The notes under the pieces were generated by a model. That model was not told the DNA's origin. It saw nothing but the letters and a program-made list of their open reading frames with translations, and did no database searches. Positions 1 to 7,000 of a stretch of DNA of 64,000 nucleotides are shown piece by piece; the first letter of the stretch is position 1, and every line of letters begins with the position of its first letter. The DNA is from Streptomyces luteogriseus (lineage in GTDB: Bacteria > Actinomycetota > Actinomycetes > Streptomycetales > Streptomycetaceae): contig NZ_JACHMS010000001.1 in NCBI RefSeq assembly GCF_014205055.1, forward strand, positions 3,534,001 to 3,598,000, given 5' to 3'. Position numbers and translations under genes: made by a program.

Positions 1-1101
1 GGCGTCCGGCAGCAGATCGGCGATGGCCTCGCTGTGCTCACTCGGCGTGACCAGGTCCTGCACCCCGGCCAGGACGAGCACGGGCAGGTCCGCGAAGTGG
101 GCGAGCGCCTCGGTCTTGTCGTGGTCGTTGAACGCCGGGTAATACTCGGCGACCACGTCGATCGGCGTGCTCTCGATCATCCGCTCGGCGAACCGGGCGA
201 CGGCCGGGTCGACGTCCCGGGACGCGAACGAGTACCGCTTGATGATCCCGGCGAACAGGTCCGCGGTCGCCCGGCGTCCCTTCTCCACCAGCTCGGCCCG
301 CTGCCCCAGCGCCTTCAGCACCCCGGGCAGCACCCGCCGCACCGCGTTGACCCCGGCGACCGGCAGGCCGTAGTTGACCTCGCCGAGCCGCCCCGAGGAC
401 GTCCCCACGAAGGCGACCCCGACGACCCGCTCGCGGATCAGCTCGGGGTACTGGTCGGCCAGTGCCATGACCGTCATGCCGCCCATGGAGTGCCCGACGA
501 GCACGAGCGGGCCCTCGGGGGCCGCCGCGTCGATGACGGCCTTGAGGTCGCGGCCGAGCTGCTCGATGGTGATCGGCTCGTCGTCCCGCGTCTGGGCCAG
601 GCCCCGCCCGGACCGGCCATGGCTGCGCTGGTCCCAGTGCACGGTCCGCACGACGCCTCGCAGGGCCGCCCGCTGGAAGTGCCAGGAGTCCTGGCTGAGG
701 CAGTAGCCGTGGCTGAAGACGACGGTGACGGGGGCGGGCGACTTGCGGCCGAAGAGCCGTCGGCGGCGCGGGCCGATGGCGGCGGGGGCGGCCTCCGGGT
801 CGAGGTCGTCGACCTCGTAGTACAGCTCGGTGCCGTCGTCGGCGAACGCCTTGCCGGGCATGCCGCGCAGCGAGCCGTACGGCCCGGCCGAGTCCAGGGC
901 GAGCCGGGCCTTCTGGCGCATGCCGCGGCCGACGGTCATCCGCTCCAGGGCGACGCCGGCGGCCGCGCCCGCGGCCACCACGCCTATCGCCACGCCGGCG
1001 ATGCCGGTCGCCCGGCGCCAGCCTCCCGCGGCCCCCGCGGCGGAGGCCGCGACGGCCGCGGAGGCGACGTCCGCGACGACCTCCGCACTGCTCTCGCTCA
1101 C
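1..1101 (-). CDS. alpha/beta hydrolase, 3' end cut by window edge
   Basis: Alpha/beta-hydrolase fold protein of unknown substrate; 367 residues are visible and the C-terminus lies off the left edge. The N-terminus carries an Ala/Gly/Val-rich hydrophobic stretch (about residues 31-52) that may be a membrane anchor. The oxyanion-region motif SHGYCL is at about 130-135 and the nucleophile elbow GHSMGG at about 203-208 (Ser205). The C-terminal part runs through VLAGVQDLVTPSEH, which contains the acid Asp region. The GTG start at 1101 is preceded by GAGGAG at good spacing. It lies downstream of alr on the same strand (133 bp gap with a strong hairpin), probably in an alr-hydrolase operon. The family is certain; the substrate is unknown. 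Confidence 0.85.
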   Translation of the reverse strand, partial: MSESSAEVVADVASAAVAASAAGAAGGWRRATGIAGVAIGVVAAGAAAGVALERMTVGRGMRQKARLALDSAGPYGSLRGMPGKAFADDGTELYYEVDDLDPEAAPAAIGPRRRRLFGRKSPAPVTVVFSHGYCLSQDSWHFQRAALRGVVRTVHWDQRSHGRSGRGLAQTRDDEPITIEQLGRDLKAVIDAAAPEGPLVLVGHSMGGMTVMALADQYPELIRERVVGVAFVGTSSGRLGEVNYGLPVAGVNAVRRVLPGVLKALGQRAELVEKGRRATADLFAGIIKRYSFASRDVDPAVARFAERMIESTPIDVVAEYYPAFNDHDKTEALAHFADLPVLVLAGVQDLVTPSEHSEAIADLLPDA

Positions 1102-1134
1102 GTACCGCTCCTCTTCGCCGGGGTGCTGTCGGGT

Positions 1135-1173
1135 GCCTCACCGGGCCCGGTGAACCGGTGGGCCCGGTGAGGC
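1135..1173 (-). terminator. 14-bp perfect hairpin between alr and hydrolase
   Basis: The arms 1135-1148 and 1160-1173 are perfect inverted complements (GCCTCACCGGGCCC) around an 11-nt loop. No T-tract follows in either direction. It may be a GC-rich terminator or attenuator that reduces read-through from alr into the hydrolase gene. Confidence 0.55.
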
Positions 1174-1234
1174 AGATGGTGCTGATGTTGTCAGGGCGCC
1201 TGGTGTTCCTCGTGTGAGGGGTTCCCCGTCCGAG

Positions 1235-2401
1235 TTACCCGTCCTGTTCCTCATTCACATAGACGCGAGGAACACGCGTTCCGATCCGGGTCACGATCTC
1301 GTAGGCGATGGTTCCGGCCGCCTGGGCCCAGTCCTCCGCGGTGGGCTCGCCCCGGTCGCCGGGCCCGAAGAGGACCGCCTCGGCCCCCGCCGCGGGCTCG
1401 TCGCCCCCCAGGTCCACCACGAACTGGTCCATGGCGACCCGCCCGGCGATCGTGCGCCATTTGCCCTCGACCAGGACCGGCCCGGCCGAGGAGGCGTGCC
1501 GCGGGATGCCGTCCGCGTAGCCCAGCGGCACCAGGCCGAGGGTGGTCGCGCCGGGTGTCACATAGCGATGGCCGTAGCTGACGCCGTGCCCGCCCGGTAC
1601 GTGCTTGACCAGGGCCAGCGAGGCGGACAGCGTCATCACGGGGCGCAGCCCGAAGTCGGCCGGGGTGCCCAGCTCGGGGCTGGGCGAGATGCCGTAGGTG
1701 GCGATGCCGGTGCGGACCAGGTCGAAGTGGCTCCCGGGGAGCGTGAGCGTGGCCGGCGAGTTGGCGATGTGCCGGACCTCGGGCCGTACGCCCTGTCTCT
1801 CGGCGTACGCGACCATCTCGCGGAACACGCCCAGCTGGGCGGCGATGGAGGGATGCCCGGGCTCGTCGGCGCAGGCGAAGTGCGACCACAGCCCCGTGAC
1901 CCGCAGCAGCCCCTCGGCCTCGGCCCGCAGCGCCGCGCCGACGAGCGCGGCCCAGTCGTCCCCGGGCTGGCACCCGTTGCGCCCCAGTCCCGTGTCCGCC
2001 TTGAGCTGCACGCGGGCGGGCCGGTCGGCACCCCTGGCCGCCTCGACGACCTCCTCCAGGGCCCACATCCCGCTGACGGACACGTCCAGCTCGGCCTCGA
2101 TCGCCTCGCGCCACGGTCCGCCGGGCGTCCACAGCCAGCACATGATGCGGCCCGGCAGCCCGGCGGCCCGCAGGGCGAGGGCCTCCTCGGGCGTGGCCGT
2201 ACCCAGCCAGCTCGCCCCGGCGGCGACGGCCGCCCGGGCGCACGGCACGGCCCCGTGCCCGTACGCCTCGGACTTCACCACGGCCATCACGGCCGCCCCC
2301 GGCGCATGGGCACGCAGGGCCCGCACATTGGCCCGCAGCGCGGCCAGGTCGATCTCGGCACGGGCCCGCAGGGGCGCGGTCGGGGCTGTTCTCTCGCTCA
2401 T
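1235..2401 (-). CDS. alr: alanine racemase
   Basis: PLP-dependent alanine racemase, which makes D-alanine for peptidoglycan in the cytoplasm. It has 388 residues, normal for the family. The PLP lysine is in VVKSEAYGHG (Lys43); the usual motif is VVKANAYGHG, so the two residues after Lys are unusual here. The catalytic-tyrosine region HGVSYGHRYVT and the C-terminal motif GRVAMDQFVVDLG are intact. The frame stays open upstream through a repeat array, but the conserved N-terminus (RARAEIDLAALRANVRALR) and an ATG put the start at 2401. The alpha/beta hydrolase gene follows on the same strand, and the nnrE/nnrD fusion lies upstream beyond a 438-bp repeat-rich gap. Confidence 0.96.
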   Translation of the reverse strand: MSERTAPTAPLRARAEIDLAALRANVRALRAHAPGAAVMAVVKSEAYGHGAVPCARAAVAAGASWLGTATPEEALALRAAGLPGRIMCWLWTPGGPWREAIEAELDVSVSGMWALEEVVEAARGADRPARVQLKADTGLGRNGCQPGDDWAALVGAALRAEAEGLLRVTGLWSHFACADEPGHPSIAAQLGVFREMVAYAERQGVRPEVRHIANSPATLTLPGSHFDLVRTGIATYGISPSPELGTPADFGLRPVMTLSASLALVKHVPGGHGVSYGHRYVTPGATTLGLVPLGYADGIPRHASSAGPVLVEGKWRTIAGRVAMDQFVVDLGGDEPAAGAEAVLFGPGDRGEPTAEDWAQAAGTIAYEIVTRIGTRVPRVYVNEEQDG

Positions 2402-2502
2402 CGCGCCCAGTGTCTCAGAGGGTCCGGACGCCTCTGCGGCGGCAGGCCCGCCGCCGCGTCGGCTCCTGCCTCCGTGCGGAGCCGATCGCAGACCGCCCGG
2501 TG

Positions 2503-2706
2503 CCTTCCAGGTCGAAGCCTTCCAGCCCGTCCGGCGCCTTCCAGACCGAAGCCTGCCAGCCCGCCCGGCGCCCTCCAGACCGAAGCCTTCCAGCCCGCCC
2601 GGCGCCCTCCAGACCGAAGCCTGCCAGCCCGCCCGGCGCCCTCCAGACCGAAGCCTTCCAGCCCGCCCGGCGCCTTCCAGACCCAAGCCTTCCAGCCCGT
2701 CCGGCG
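2503..2706. repeat. six tandem copies of a 34-bp unit
   Basis: Units start at 2503, 2537, 2571, 2605, 2639 and 2673. Each runs CCTTCCAG-ACCGAAGCC-TTCCAGCCC-GCCCGGCG with 1-4 substitutions between copies. The first and last units carry CCCGTCCGGCG and the middle ones CCCGCCCGGCG. Copies 2 and 4 share CTGCCAG, so a 68-bp duplication is likely. The last unit runs into CTTGAGGACGAGG, which suggests that the array grew from one dispersed repeat. Confidence 0.9.
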
Positions 2707-2742
2707 CTTGAGGACGAGGCCGTTCAGGCCGAAGCGGGGGCC

Positions 2743-2760
2743 CGGGGGCGGCAGCCCCCG
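2743..2760. terminator. short GC hairpin next to the repeat array
   Basis: CGGGGGC (2743-2749) pairs with GCCCCCG (2754-2760) around a GGCA loop. It lies 80 bp downstream of the nnrE/nnrD stop on the minus strand and could end that transcript. There is no T-run, so the role is tentative. Confidence 0.4.
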
Positions 2761-2839
2761 GAGTCGGGAAGGGAAGGGGCGGAGGGGGCGACCCGGCCCC
2801 CACAGCAACCCCCACCCACTCGCACACACCCCACGTCAC

Positions 2840-4270
2840 TCAGCCGAGAACGTTCCGCCAGGCCTCCGGAACCGCATCCGCCACGTCATGCGCCCCCACC
2901 GGCGCACCGTCCGCCGCCAGCCGCCCGGCCAGCCCGTGCAGATACGCCCCCGCACCGGCCGCATCCACCGCCGACAACCCCGCCGCCAGCAACGACCCGC
3001 CCAGCCCCGACAGCACGTCCCCGCTCCCGGCCGTGGCCAGCCACCCCGTCCCCGTCGGATTCACCCGCACCGCCCCGCCCCCCGAGTCGGCCACCAGCGT
3101 CGTGGACCCCTTCAGCAGCACGGTCGCCCCGTACCGCCGCGCCAGCTCCCGAACCGCCACCAGCCGTCCGCCCTCGACCTCCGCCCGCTCCACCCCCAGC
3201 AGGGCCGCCGCCTCCCCCGCGTGCGGCGTCATCAGCGTCGGCGCCCGCCGCCCCCGCACGACCTGCGCGTCCGCCAGCCGCAGCCCGTCCGCGTCGATCA
3301 GCACCGGCACGTCCGCCGCCAGCACCTCCGCCACCGTCGCCGCGTCGTCCCCGGCCCCGGGCCCGACGACCCACGCCTGGACCCGCCCGGCGTGCTTCGG
3401 CCCCTGATCCGACACGAGCGTCTCGGGAAACCGCGCGATGACGGCGTCCGCGGCCGGTCCGACGTACCGCACGGCCCCTGCCCCGCCCCGCAGCGCGCCC
3501 GAGACGGCGAGCACGGCGGCCCCCGGGTACCGCGCCGACCCAGCGGCGATCCCGACCACGCCCCGCCGGTACTTGTCGCTCTCCGCCCCCGGCACCGGCA
3601 GCAGTCGCGCCACGTCCTCGTGCTGCAACGCCTCCAGCTCCGGCTCGGCCGGCAGCTCCAGCCCGATGTCGACCAGCCGCACCGACCCCGCGTACTCCCG
3701 TGCGGGATCGATCAGGAGCCCCGGCTTGTGCGTCCCGAACGTCACGGTCAGATCGGCCCGCACGGCATGCCCGTGCACCTCCCCGGTGTCGGCGTCGACA
3801 CCGCTCGGCAGATCGACCGCGACCACGGCTCCGCGCGAGCGCCCGGCGGCTGCGGCCAACGGCACCGCCTCCGGCCGCAGCCCGCCCTTGCCCCCGATCC
3901 CGACGATCCCGTCGACGACGAGGTCCGCGCCCTCGACGAGCGCCTCCCCGTCAGCGGCCCCCGCGACCCGTCCCCCGGCCCTCCGCAACGCCGCGAGCCC
4001 CGCCGCGTGCGCCCGCTCCGGCGCGAGCAGCACCGCCGTGACCCCGGCTCCCCGGCGGGCCAGCCGGGCTCCGGCGTACAGGGCGTCGCCCCCGTTGTCG
4101 CCACTGCCGACCAGCAGCACGACCCTGCTGCCGTACACCCGCCCCAGCAGGTCGGCGCAGGCCGCGGCGAGCCCGGCGGCGGCGCGTTGCATCAGCGCCC
4201 CCTCCGGCAGCCGCGCCATCAGCTCCCGTTCGGCGTTCCGGACCGTCTCCACGCTGTACGCAGTACGCAT
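2840..4270 (-). CDS. nnr: bifunctional NAD(P)HX epimerase / ADP-dependent NAD(P)HX dehydratase
   Basis: Repairs hydrated NAD(P)H. The N-terminal YjeF_N domain (about 1-210) epimerises NAD(P)HX; it shows GSGDNGGDALYAGARLA and VVAVDLPSGVDADTG. The C-terminal ribokinase-like dehydratase domain (about 225-476) has TPHAGEAAALLG, VLLKGSTTLVA and the catalytic/ADP motif AGSGDVLSG. At 476 residues it is the normal length for the fused form. I chose the ATG at 4270 because the family starts MRTAYSVETVRNAE; an in-frame upstream start at 4303 is less likely. It is separated from alr by a repeat-rich gap and is divergent from the beta-helix gene. Confidence 0.95.
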   Translation of the reverse strand: MRTAYSVETVRNAERELMARLPEGALMQRAAAGLAAACADLLGRVYGSRVVLLVGSGDNGGDALYAGARLARRGAGVTAVLLAPERAHAAGLAALRRAGGRVAGAADGEALVEGADLVVDGIVGIGGKGGLRPEAVPLAAAAGRSRGAVVAVDLPSGVDADTGEVHGHAVRADLTVTFGTHKPGLLIDPAREYAGSVRLVDIGLELPAEPELEALQHEDVARLLPVPGAESDKYRRGVVGIAAGSARYPGAAVLAVSGALRGGAGAVRYVGPAADAVIARFPETLVSDQGPKHAGRVQAWVVGPGAGDDAATVAEVLAADVPVLIDADGLRLADAQVVRGRRAPTLMTPHAGEAAALLGVERAEVEGGRLVAVRELARRYGATVLLKGSTTLVADSGGGAVRVNPTGTGWLATAGSGDVLSGLGGSLLAAGLSAVDAAGAGAYLHGLAGRLAADGAPVGAHDVADAVPEAWRNVLG

Positions 4271-4388
4271 GCGGTCGAGTTTCCCGCAGGACCGCCGCCC
4301 CACTCCCCCTCACACGCATCCCCCGCACCGGCGAACCCTGTCGCATCCATTGACGCTTTGCCGCCCCTTTGCCAGACTCCCGCCGCAC

Positions 4389-4402
4389 AGAAAGCGCTTG
4401 CC
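4389..4402. promoter_or_regulatory. LacI-type operator-like palindrome upstream of the beta-helix gene
   Basis: AGAAAGCGCTTGCC contains the perfect palindrome AAGCGCTT (4392-4399), centred about 40 bp before the ATG at 4436. LacI-family repressors of carbohydrate-degrading genes often bind GAAAGCGCTTTC-like sites. Sequence match only; the regulator is unknown. Confidence 0.4.
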
Positions 4403-4435
4403 AACTCCCCCTCGTTCGACGAAACCGAGGCCCCC

Positions 4436-5590
4436 ATGGGACGCAGAGCCGCATTACTGGCCGCCGCCGGTGCCACCGCCCTCCTCACCGCCGCCGGCAC
4501 CCTGACCGCCCCCGCCACGGCCGCCCCCACACGCGCATTGGCCTGCGGAGACGGCTCCTACCAGGCCGAGGCCGTGCAGAGCGGCGGCAGCTGGACCGCC
4601 CGGCGCGGGGGCAGCACCGTCCACACCGGCACCGACATGCGCGCGGCCGTCCAGGCCGCCGTCAACAGCCTCACCTCCGGGCGCAGCGCCAAGGAACGGG
4701 TCGTGGTCCGCGGCTCGGGTTCCGTCTCGGCGGGCTCCCGCATCTCGCTGCCGAGCTACACCGTCCTCGACGTCTGCGGCACGATCAACGTGACCGGCAG
4801 CGGCTCGGGCGACCAGGCGCCGGTCTACTCGCGCGGCACCCGTGACGTCGAGATCCAGAACCTCAAGCTCACCGGCACCCCGCTGTACGGCATCTTCCTG
4901 CGCAACGTCCAGAACGTGGTGCTCGGCCAGATCGACATGCGCCTCTCCCGCGGGCTGGGCGTCCGCATCGACAACCGCGGCGACACCAGCCAGTGGACGC
5001 GCAACGTCCGCATCGACAACGTCTACGTCTCCGGCGCGTCCAGCCACGCGGTCGAGACCTACGGCGTCGACGGCATCACCATCGGCACGGTGACGGCCCG
5101 TAACGTCGGCGAGTCGGGCCTGCTGCTCAACCAGACCATCAACGCCAAGGTCACCAAGGTGGACGCGGAGAACGCCGGCACGGGCACCGGCTACGCCGCC
5201 TTCCGCATGGCCAACCGCAACGGCCGGGTCGGCAGCGGCTACCCCACCAACATCCGCGTCGGCGAGGTCGTCGCACGCGGTGGCGGACGCGGCGTGTTCT
5301 GCGTCTCGGAGAGCGGCGGGGCCGTCATCGACAAGGTGACGCTGTCCAACACCGGCAACAACTCGGTCCTGATCGAGAACTGCTACAACGTCAGCCTCGC
5401 GGCGCAGAGCGGCACCATCACGGGCGGCGGCGAACTGCGCCTGGCGGCCCGCTCGGAGTTCCCCAACAACAAGGACATCACCATCCAGAACCTGACGGTC
5501 ACCAACTCGGCCATCAGGGAGAGCCCGTGCGGCGAGAACACCACGTTCCGCAACATCACGCGGGTGAACAGCAGCCAGTCGATCTGCTGA
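4436..5590 (+). CDS. secreted right-handed parallel beta-helix protein (pectate-lyase-like)
   Basis: A 384-residue exported protein. Residues 1-30 form a signal peptide (twin Arg near the start, hydrophobic core, cleavage near ATAAPT). The mature part has the short repeated rungs of a right-handed beta helix, with repeating I/V-x-I/V-x-N/D patterns such as IQNLKLTGTPLYGIFL, VRIDNVYVSGASSHAVETY and ITIQNLTVTNSAI, and several cysteines near the ends. This fold occurs in pectate lyases and other polysaccharide-active enzymes, but I cannot name the substrate. The ATG at 4436 has a weak Shine-Dalgarno (CGAGG). A LacI-type operator-like site lies just upstream and a terminator hairpin follows. Confidence 0.88.
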   Translation: MGRRAALLAAAGATALLTAAGTLTAPATAAPTRALACGDGSYQAEAVQSGGSWTARRGGSTVHTGTDMRAAVQAAVNSLTSGRSAKERVVVRGSGSVSAGSRISLPSYTVLDVCGTINVTGSGSGDQAPVYSRGTRDVEIQNLKLTGTPLYGIFLRNVQNVVLGQIDMRLSRGLGVRIDNRGDTSQWTRNVRIDNVYVSGASSHAVETYGVDGITIGTVTARNVGESGLLLNQTINAKVTKVDAENAGTGTGYAAFRMANRNGRVGSGYPTNIRVGEVVARGGGRGVFCVSESGGAVIDKVTLSNTGNNSVLIENCYNVSLAAQSGTITGGGELRLAARSEFPNNKDITIQNLTVTNSAIRESPCGENTTFRNITRVNSSQSIC

Positions 5591-5592
5591 CC

Positions 5593-5650
5593 GGGACCCC
5601 CATGCTCCGAAGCCCCCGCCGCCACGTCCGGCGGGGACTTCGGGGGTCCC
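5593..5650 (+). terminator. terminator after the beta-helix gene
   Basis: A long hairpin directly after the stop codon. The outer stem GGGACCCCC (5593-5601) pairs with GGGGGTCCC (5642-5650). An inner stem CGAAG...CTTCG is continued by CCCCGCCG/CGGCGGGG. Confidence 0.75.
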
Positions 5651-5689
5651 CGCTCGCGGACGACACCCCGGGCGTATGATCGAGCCACG

Positions 5690-5707
5690 TTTTGAACTCG
5701 TTCAAAA
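5690..5707. promoter_or_regulatory. 18-bp TetR-type operator-like inverted repeat
   Basis: TTTTGAAC (5690-5697) and GTTCAAAA (5700-5707) form a perfect inverted repeat with a TC centre. It lies 17 bp before the start of the small membrane protein gene and just after a TATGAT -10-like hexamer. The size and symmetry fit a TetR-family operator. The regulator is not in this window. Confidence 0.55.
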
Positions 5708-5723
5708 GGGGGATCGACGAGAC

Positions 5724-5996
5724 ATGACCAGCTCGACAGCGCCCGGCGAGACAGACAGCCCCGCCACCGCCCTCGGCCCGACGGCCCTGATCCTCGGCGC
5801 CTTCTCGGCGGCGGGCACCTGGGCGTTCCTGATCCCGTGGACGGTGCTGGCCGGAGCCCTCGCGGTGACGTTCGGGACGATGGGCCTCCACTACGCCCGC
5901 AAGGGCACGGGCCGGCTGTGGCCGGCGGCGGCCGGCACGACCCTGGGCGCGATCGGCCTCATCGGCACGATCACGCTGATCTGGTCCCTGGCCTAG
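5724..5996 (+). CDS. small membrane protein (DUF4190-like), two helices
   Basis: A 90-residue protein with a polar N-terminus followed by two hydrophobic segments (about residues 18-45 and 65-88) joined by a short basic loop (YARKGTGR). This pattern resembles DUF4190 integral membrane proteins of Streptomyces; the function is unknown. I chose the ATG at 5724 rather than the in-frame ATG at 5676 because the upstream residues would overlap the palindromic operator-like site and a run of G that can act as Shine-Dalgarno. The gene is convergent with acpS. Confidence 0.7.
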   Translation: MTSSTAPGETDSPATALGPTALILGAFSAAGTWAFLIPWTVLAGALAVTFGTMGLHYARKGTGRLWPAAAGTTLGAIGLIGTITLIWSLA

Positions 5997-6030
5997 ATGT
6001 ACTGACCCGCCGGGTTGCTCACACGCCGCC

Positions 6031-6402
6031 TCACCCCTCCGCGATCACCACGGCGGAGGCCACCCCCGCGTCATGGCTCAGGGACACGTGCCAGGACCGC
6101 ACGCCGAGTTCGGCGGCCCGGGCGGCCACCGTCCCGCTCACCCGCAGCCAGGGCCGCCCGCTGCCCTCGACACACACCTCGGCGTCGGTCCAGAGCAGCC
6201 CGGGCGGAGCGCCGAGCGCCTTGGCCAGCGCCTCCTTGGCCGCGAACCGCGCGGCGAGGGAGGCGACGCCCCGCCGCTCCCCGCTGGGCAGCAGCAGCTC
6301 CCGCTCCACGAACAGCCGCGCGGCCAACGCGGGCGTGCGCTCCAGTGAAGCCGCGAACCGCTCGATCTCGGCAACGTCGATGCCGACCCCGATGATGCTC
6401 AT
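6031..6402 (-). CDS. acpS: holo-[acyl-carrier-protein] synthase
   Basis: AcpS transfers the phosphopantetheine arm from CoA to acyl carrier proteins for fatty acid and probably polyketide synthesis. It has 123 residues, the usual trimeric short type. The N-terminal [12 protein letters not shown] carries the Mg-binding Asp, and [12 protein letters not shown] carries the conserved Lys/Glu of the second metal/substrate site. The C-terminal [16 protein letters not shown] is also typical. The start is the ATG at 6402 (MSIIGVGID...). The gene is flanked by unrelated plus-strand genes. Confidence 0.95.
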   Translation of the reverse strand: MSIIGVGIDVAEIERFAASLERTPALAARLFVERELLLPSGERRGVASLAARFAAKEALAKALGAPPGLLWTDAEVCVEGSGRPWLRVSGTVAARAAELGVRSWHVSLSHDAGVASAVVIAEG

Positions 6403-6557
6403 GGGCAGCACCCTACGGTGGCGGGCCGGATCCGGCGCGAACGGCTCCCGGGCACCGGCCGGTCGACCCCATGATCCTCAACTCTCCCTCGCCGCTATAG
6501 AGTTCGCGCTGACCGCGATGTGCAAACGGCATCGCACCAAACGGGAGGACACCGTCC

Positions 6558-6917
6558 ATGAAGTTCACGTCGCTGGGGACCGCGGCCAGTGCCATAGCTC
6601 TCCTCGCCACGGCCCTCACCGGCACCGTCGCCACCGCCGGCACCGCCGCCGCGGCGACGCAGCCCGACTGCAGCAGCGCGCTGACCAACGTGAAGCCGAA
6701 GGCGACCGTCAACCTCCGCAGCCAGCCCAAGACGAGCTCGACCGCTCTCGGCACCTGGGGCAAGGGCCAGAAGGGCGGCATCTGCTTCGGCGGCAGCAAG
6801 CCCGTCACCGGCGGCAGCTACACGGCCTGCGGCAAGACGAGCAACAAGTGGTACTTCGGCGGCCCCAACAGCACCAGCGTGGAGGGATGGGTCCCCGCGA
6901 CCTGCCTGCCCATCTGA
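6558..6917 (+). CDS. secreted small SH3-like protein
   Basis: A 119-residue exported protein with a signal peptide of about 33 residues (cleavage near AAAATQ). The short mature domain contains TVNLRSQPKTSSTALGTWGKG, typical of bacterial SH3 (SH3b) folds, and ends in EGWVPATCLPI. Four cysteines in the mature part may form disulphides. Such proteins may bind the cell wall, but no enzyme domain is present and I cannot assign a role. GGGAGGA precedes the ATG. The gene is convergent with glmS and shares a bidirectional terminator with it. Confidence 0.75.
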   Translation: MKFTSLGTAASAIALLATALTGTVATAGTAAAATQPDCSSALTNVKPKATVNLRSQPKTSSTALGTWGKGQKGGICFGGSKPVTGGSYTACGKTSNKWYFGGPNSTSVEGWVPATCLPI

Positions 6918-6942
6918 GCAGCTGACGGCCTGACCGGCTGAA

Positions 6943-6981
6943 GGAAGGGGCGAAGGCGCCATCCGGCCGTTCGCCCCTTCC
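6943..6981. terminator. bidirectional terminator between the SH3-like gene and glmS
   Basis: A 12-bp perfect stem: GGAAGGGGCGAA (6943-6954) pairs with TTCGCCCCTTCC (6970-6981) around a 15-nt loop. It lies between the convergent stop codons at 6917 and 7001, so it can serve both genes. Confidence 0.85.
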
Positions 6982-7000
6982 GCTCACCCCGGCTTCCCGC

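Larger units (their letters stand above)
2402..2839. other. 438-bp intergenic region holding a 34-bp tandem array
   Basis: The gap between alr and the nnrE/nnrD gene. It contains six 34-bp tandem units (2503-2706), then CTTGAGGACGAGG, a tail common in Streptomyces intergenic repeats, and a GC hairpin at 2743-2760. Long open frames cross it on both strands because the unit lacks stops, but their product is a low-complexity Gly/Arg/Ala or Pro/Ser peptide with no start signal. I see no gene. Confidence 0.75.

Noticed and set aside
2503..2706. 34-bp tandem units as a CRISPR array
   Set aside because: The units are directly adjacent with no variable spacers and no cas genes are near.
1214..4435. 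Continuous plus-strand frame upstream of the beta-helix gene
   Set aside because: It runs antisense through alr, the repeat array and nnr and is low-complexity; the real start is at 4436 with its signal peptide.
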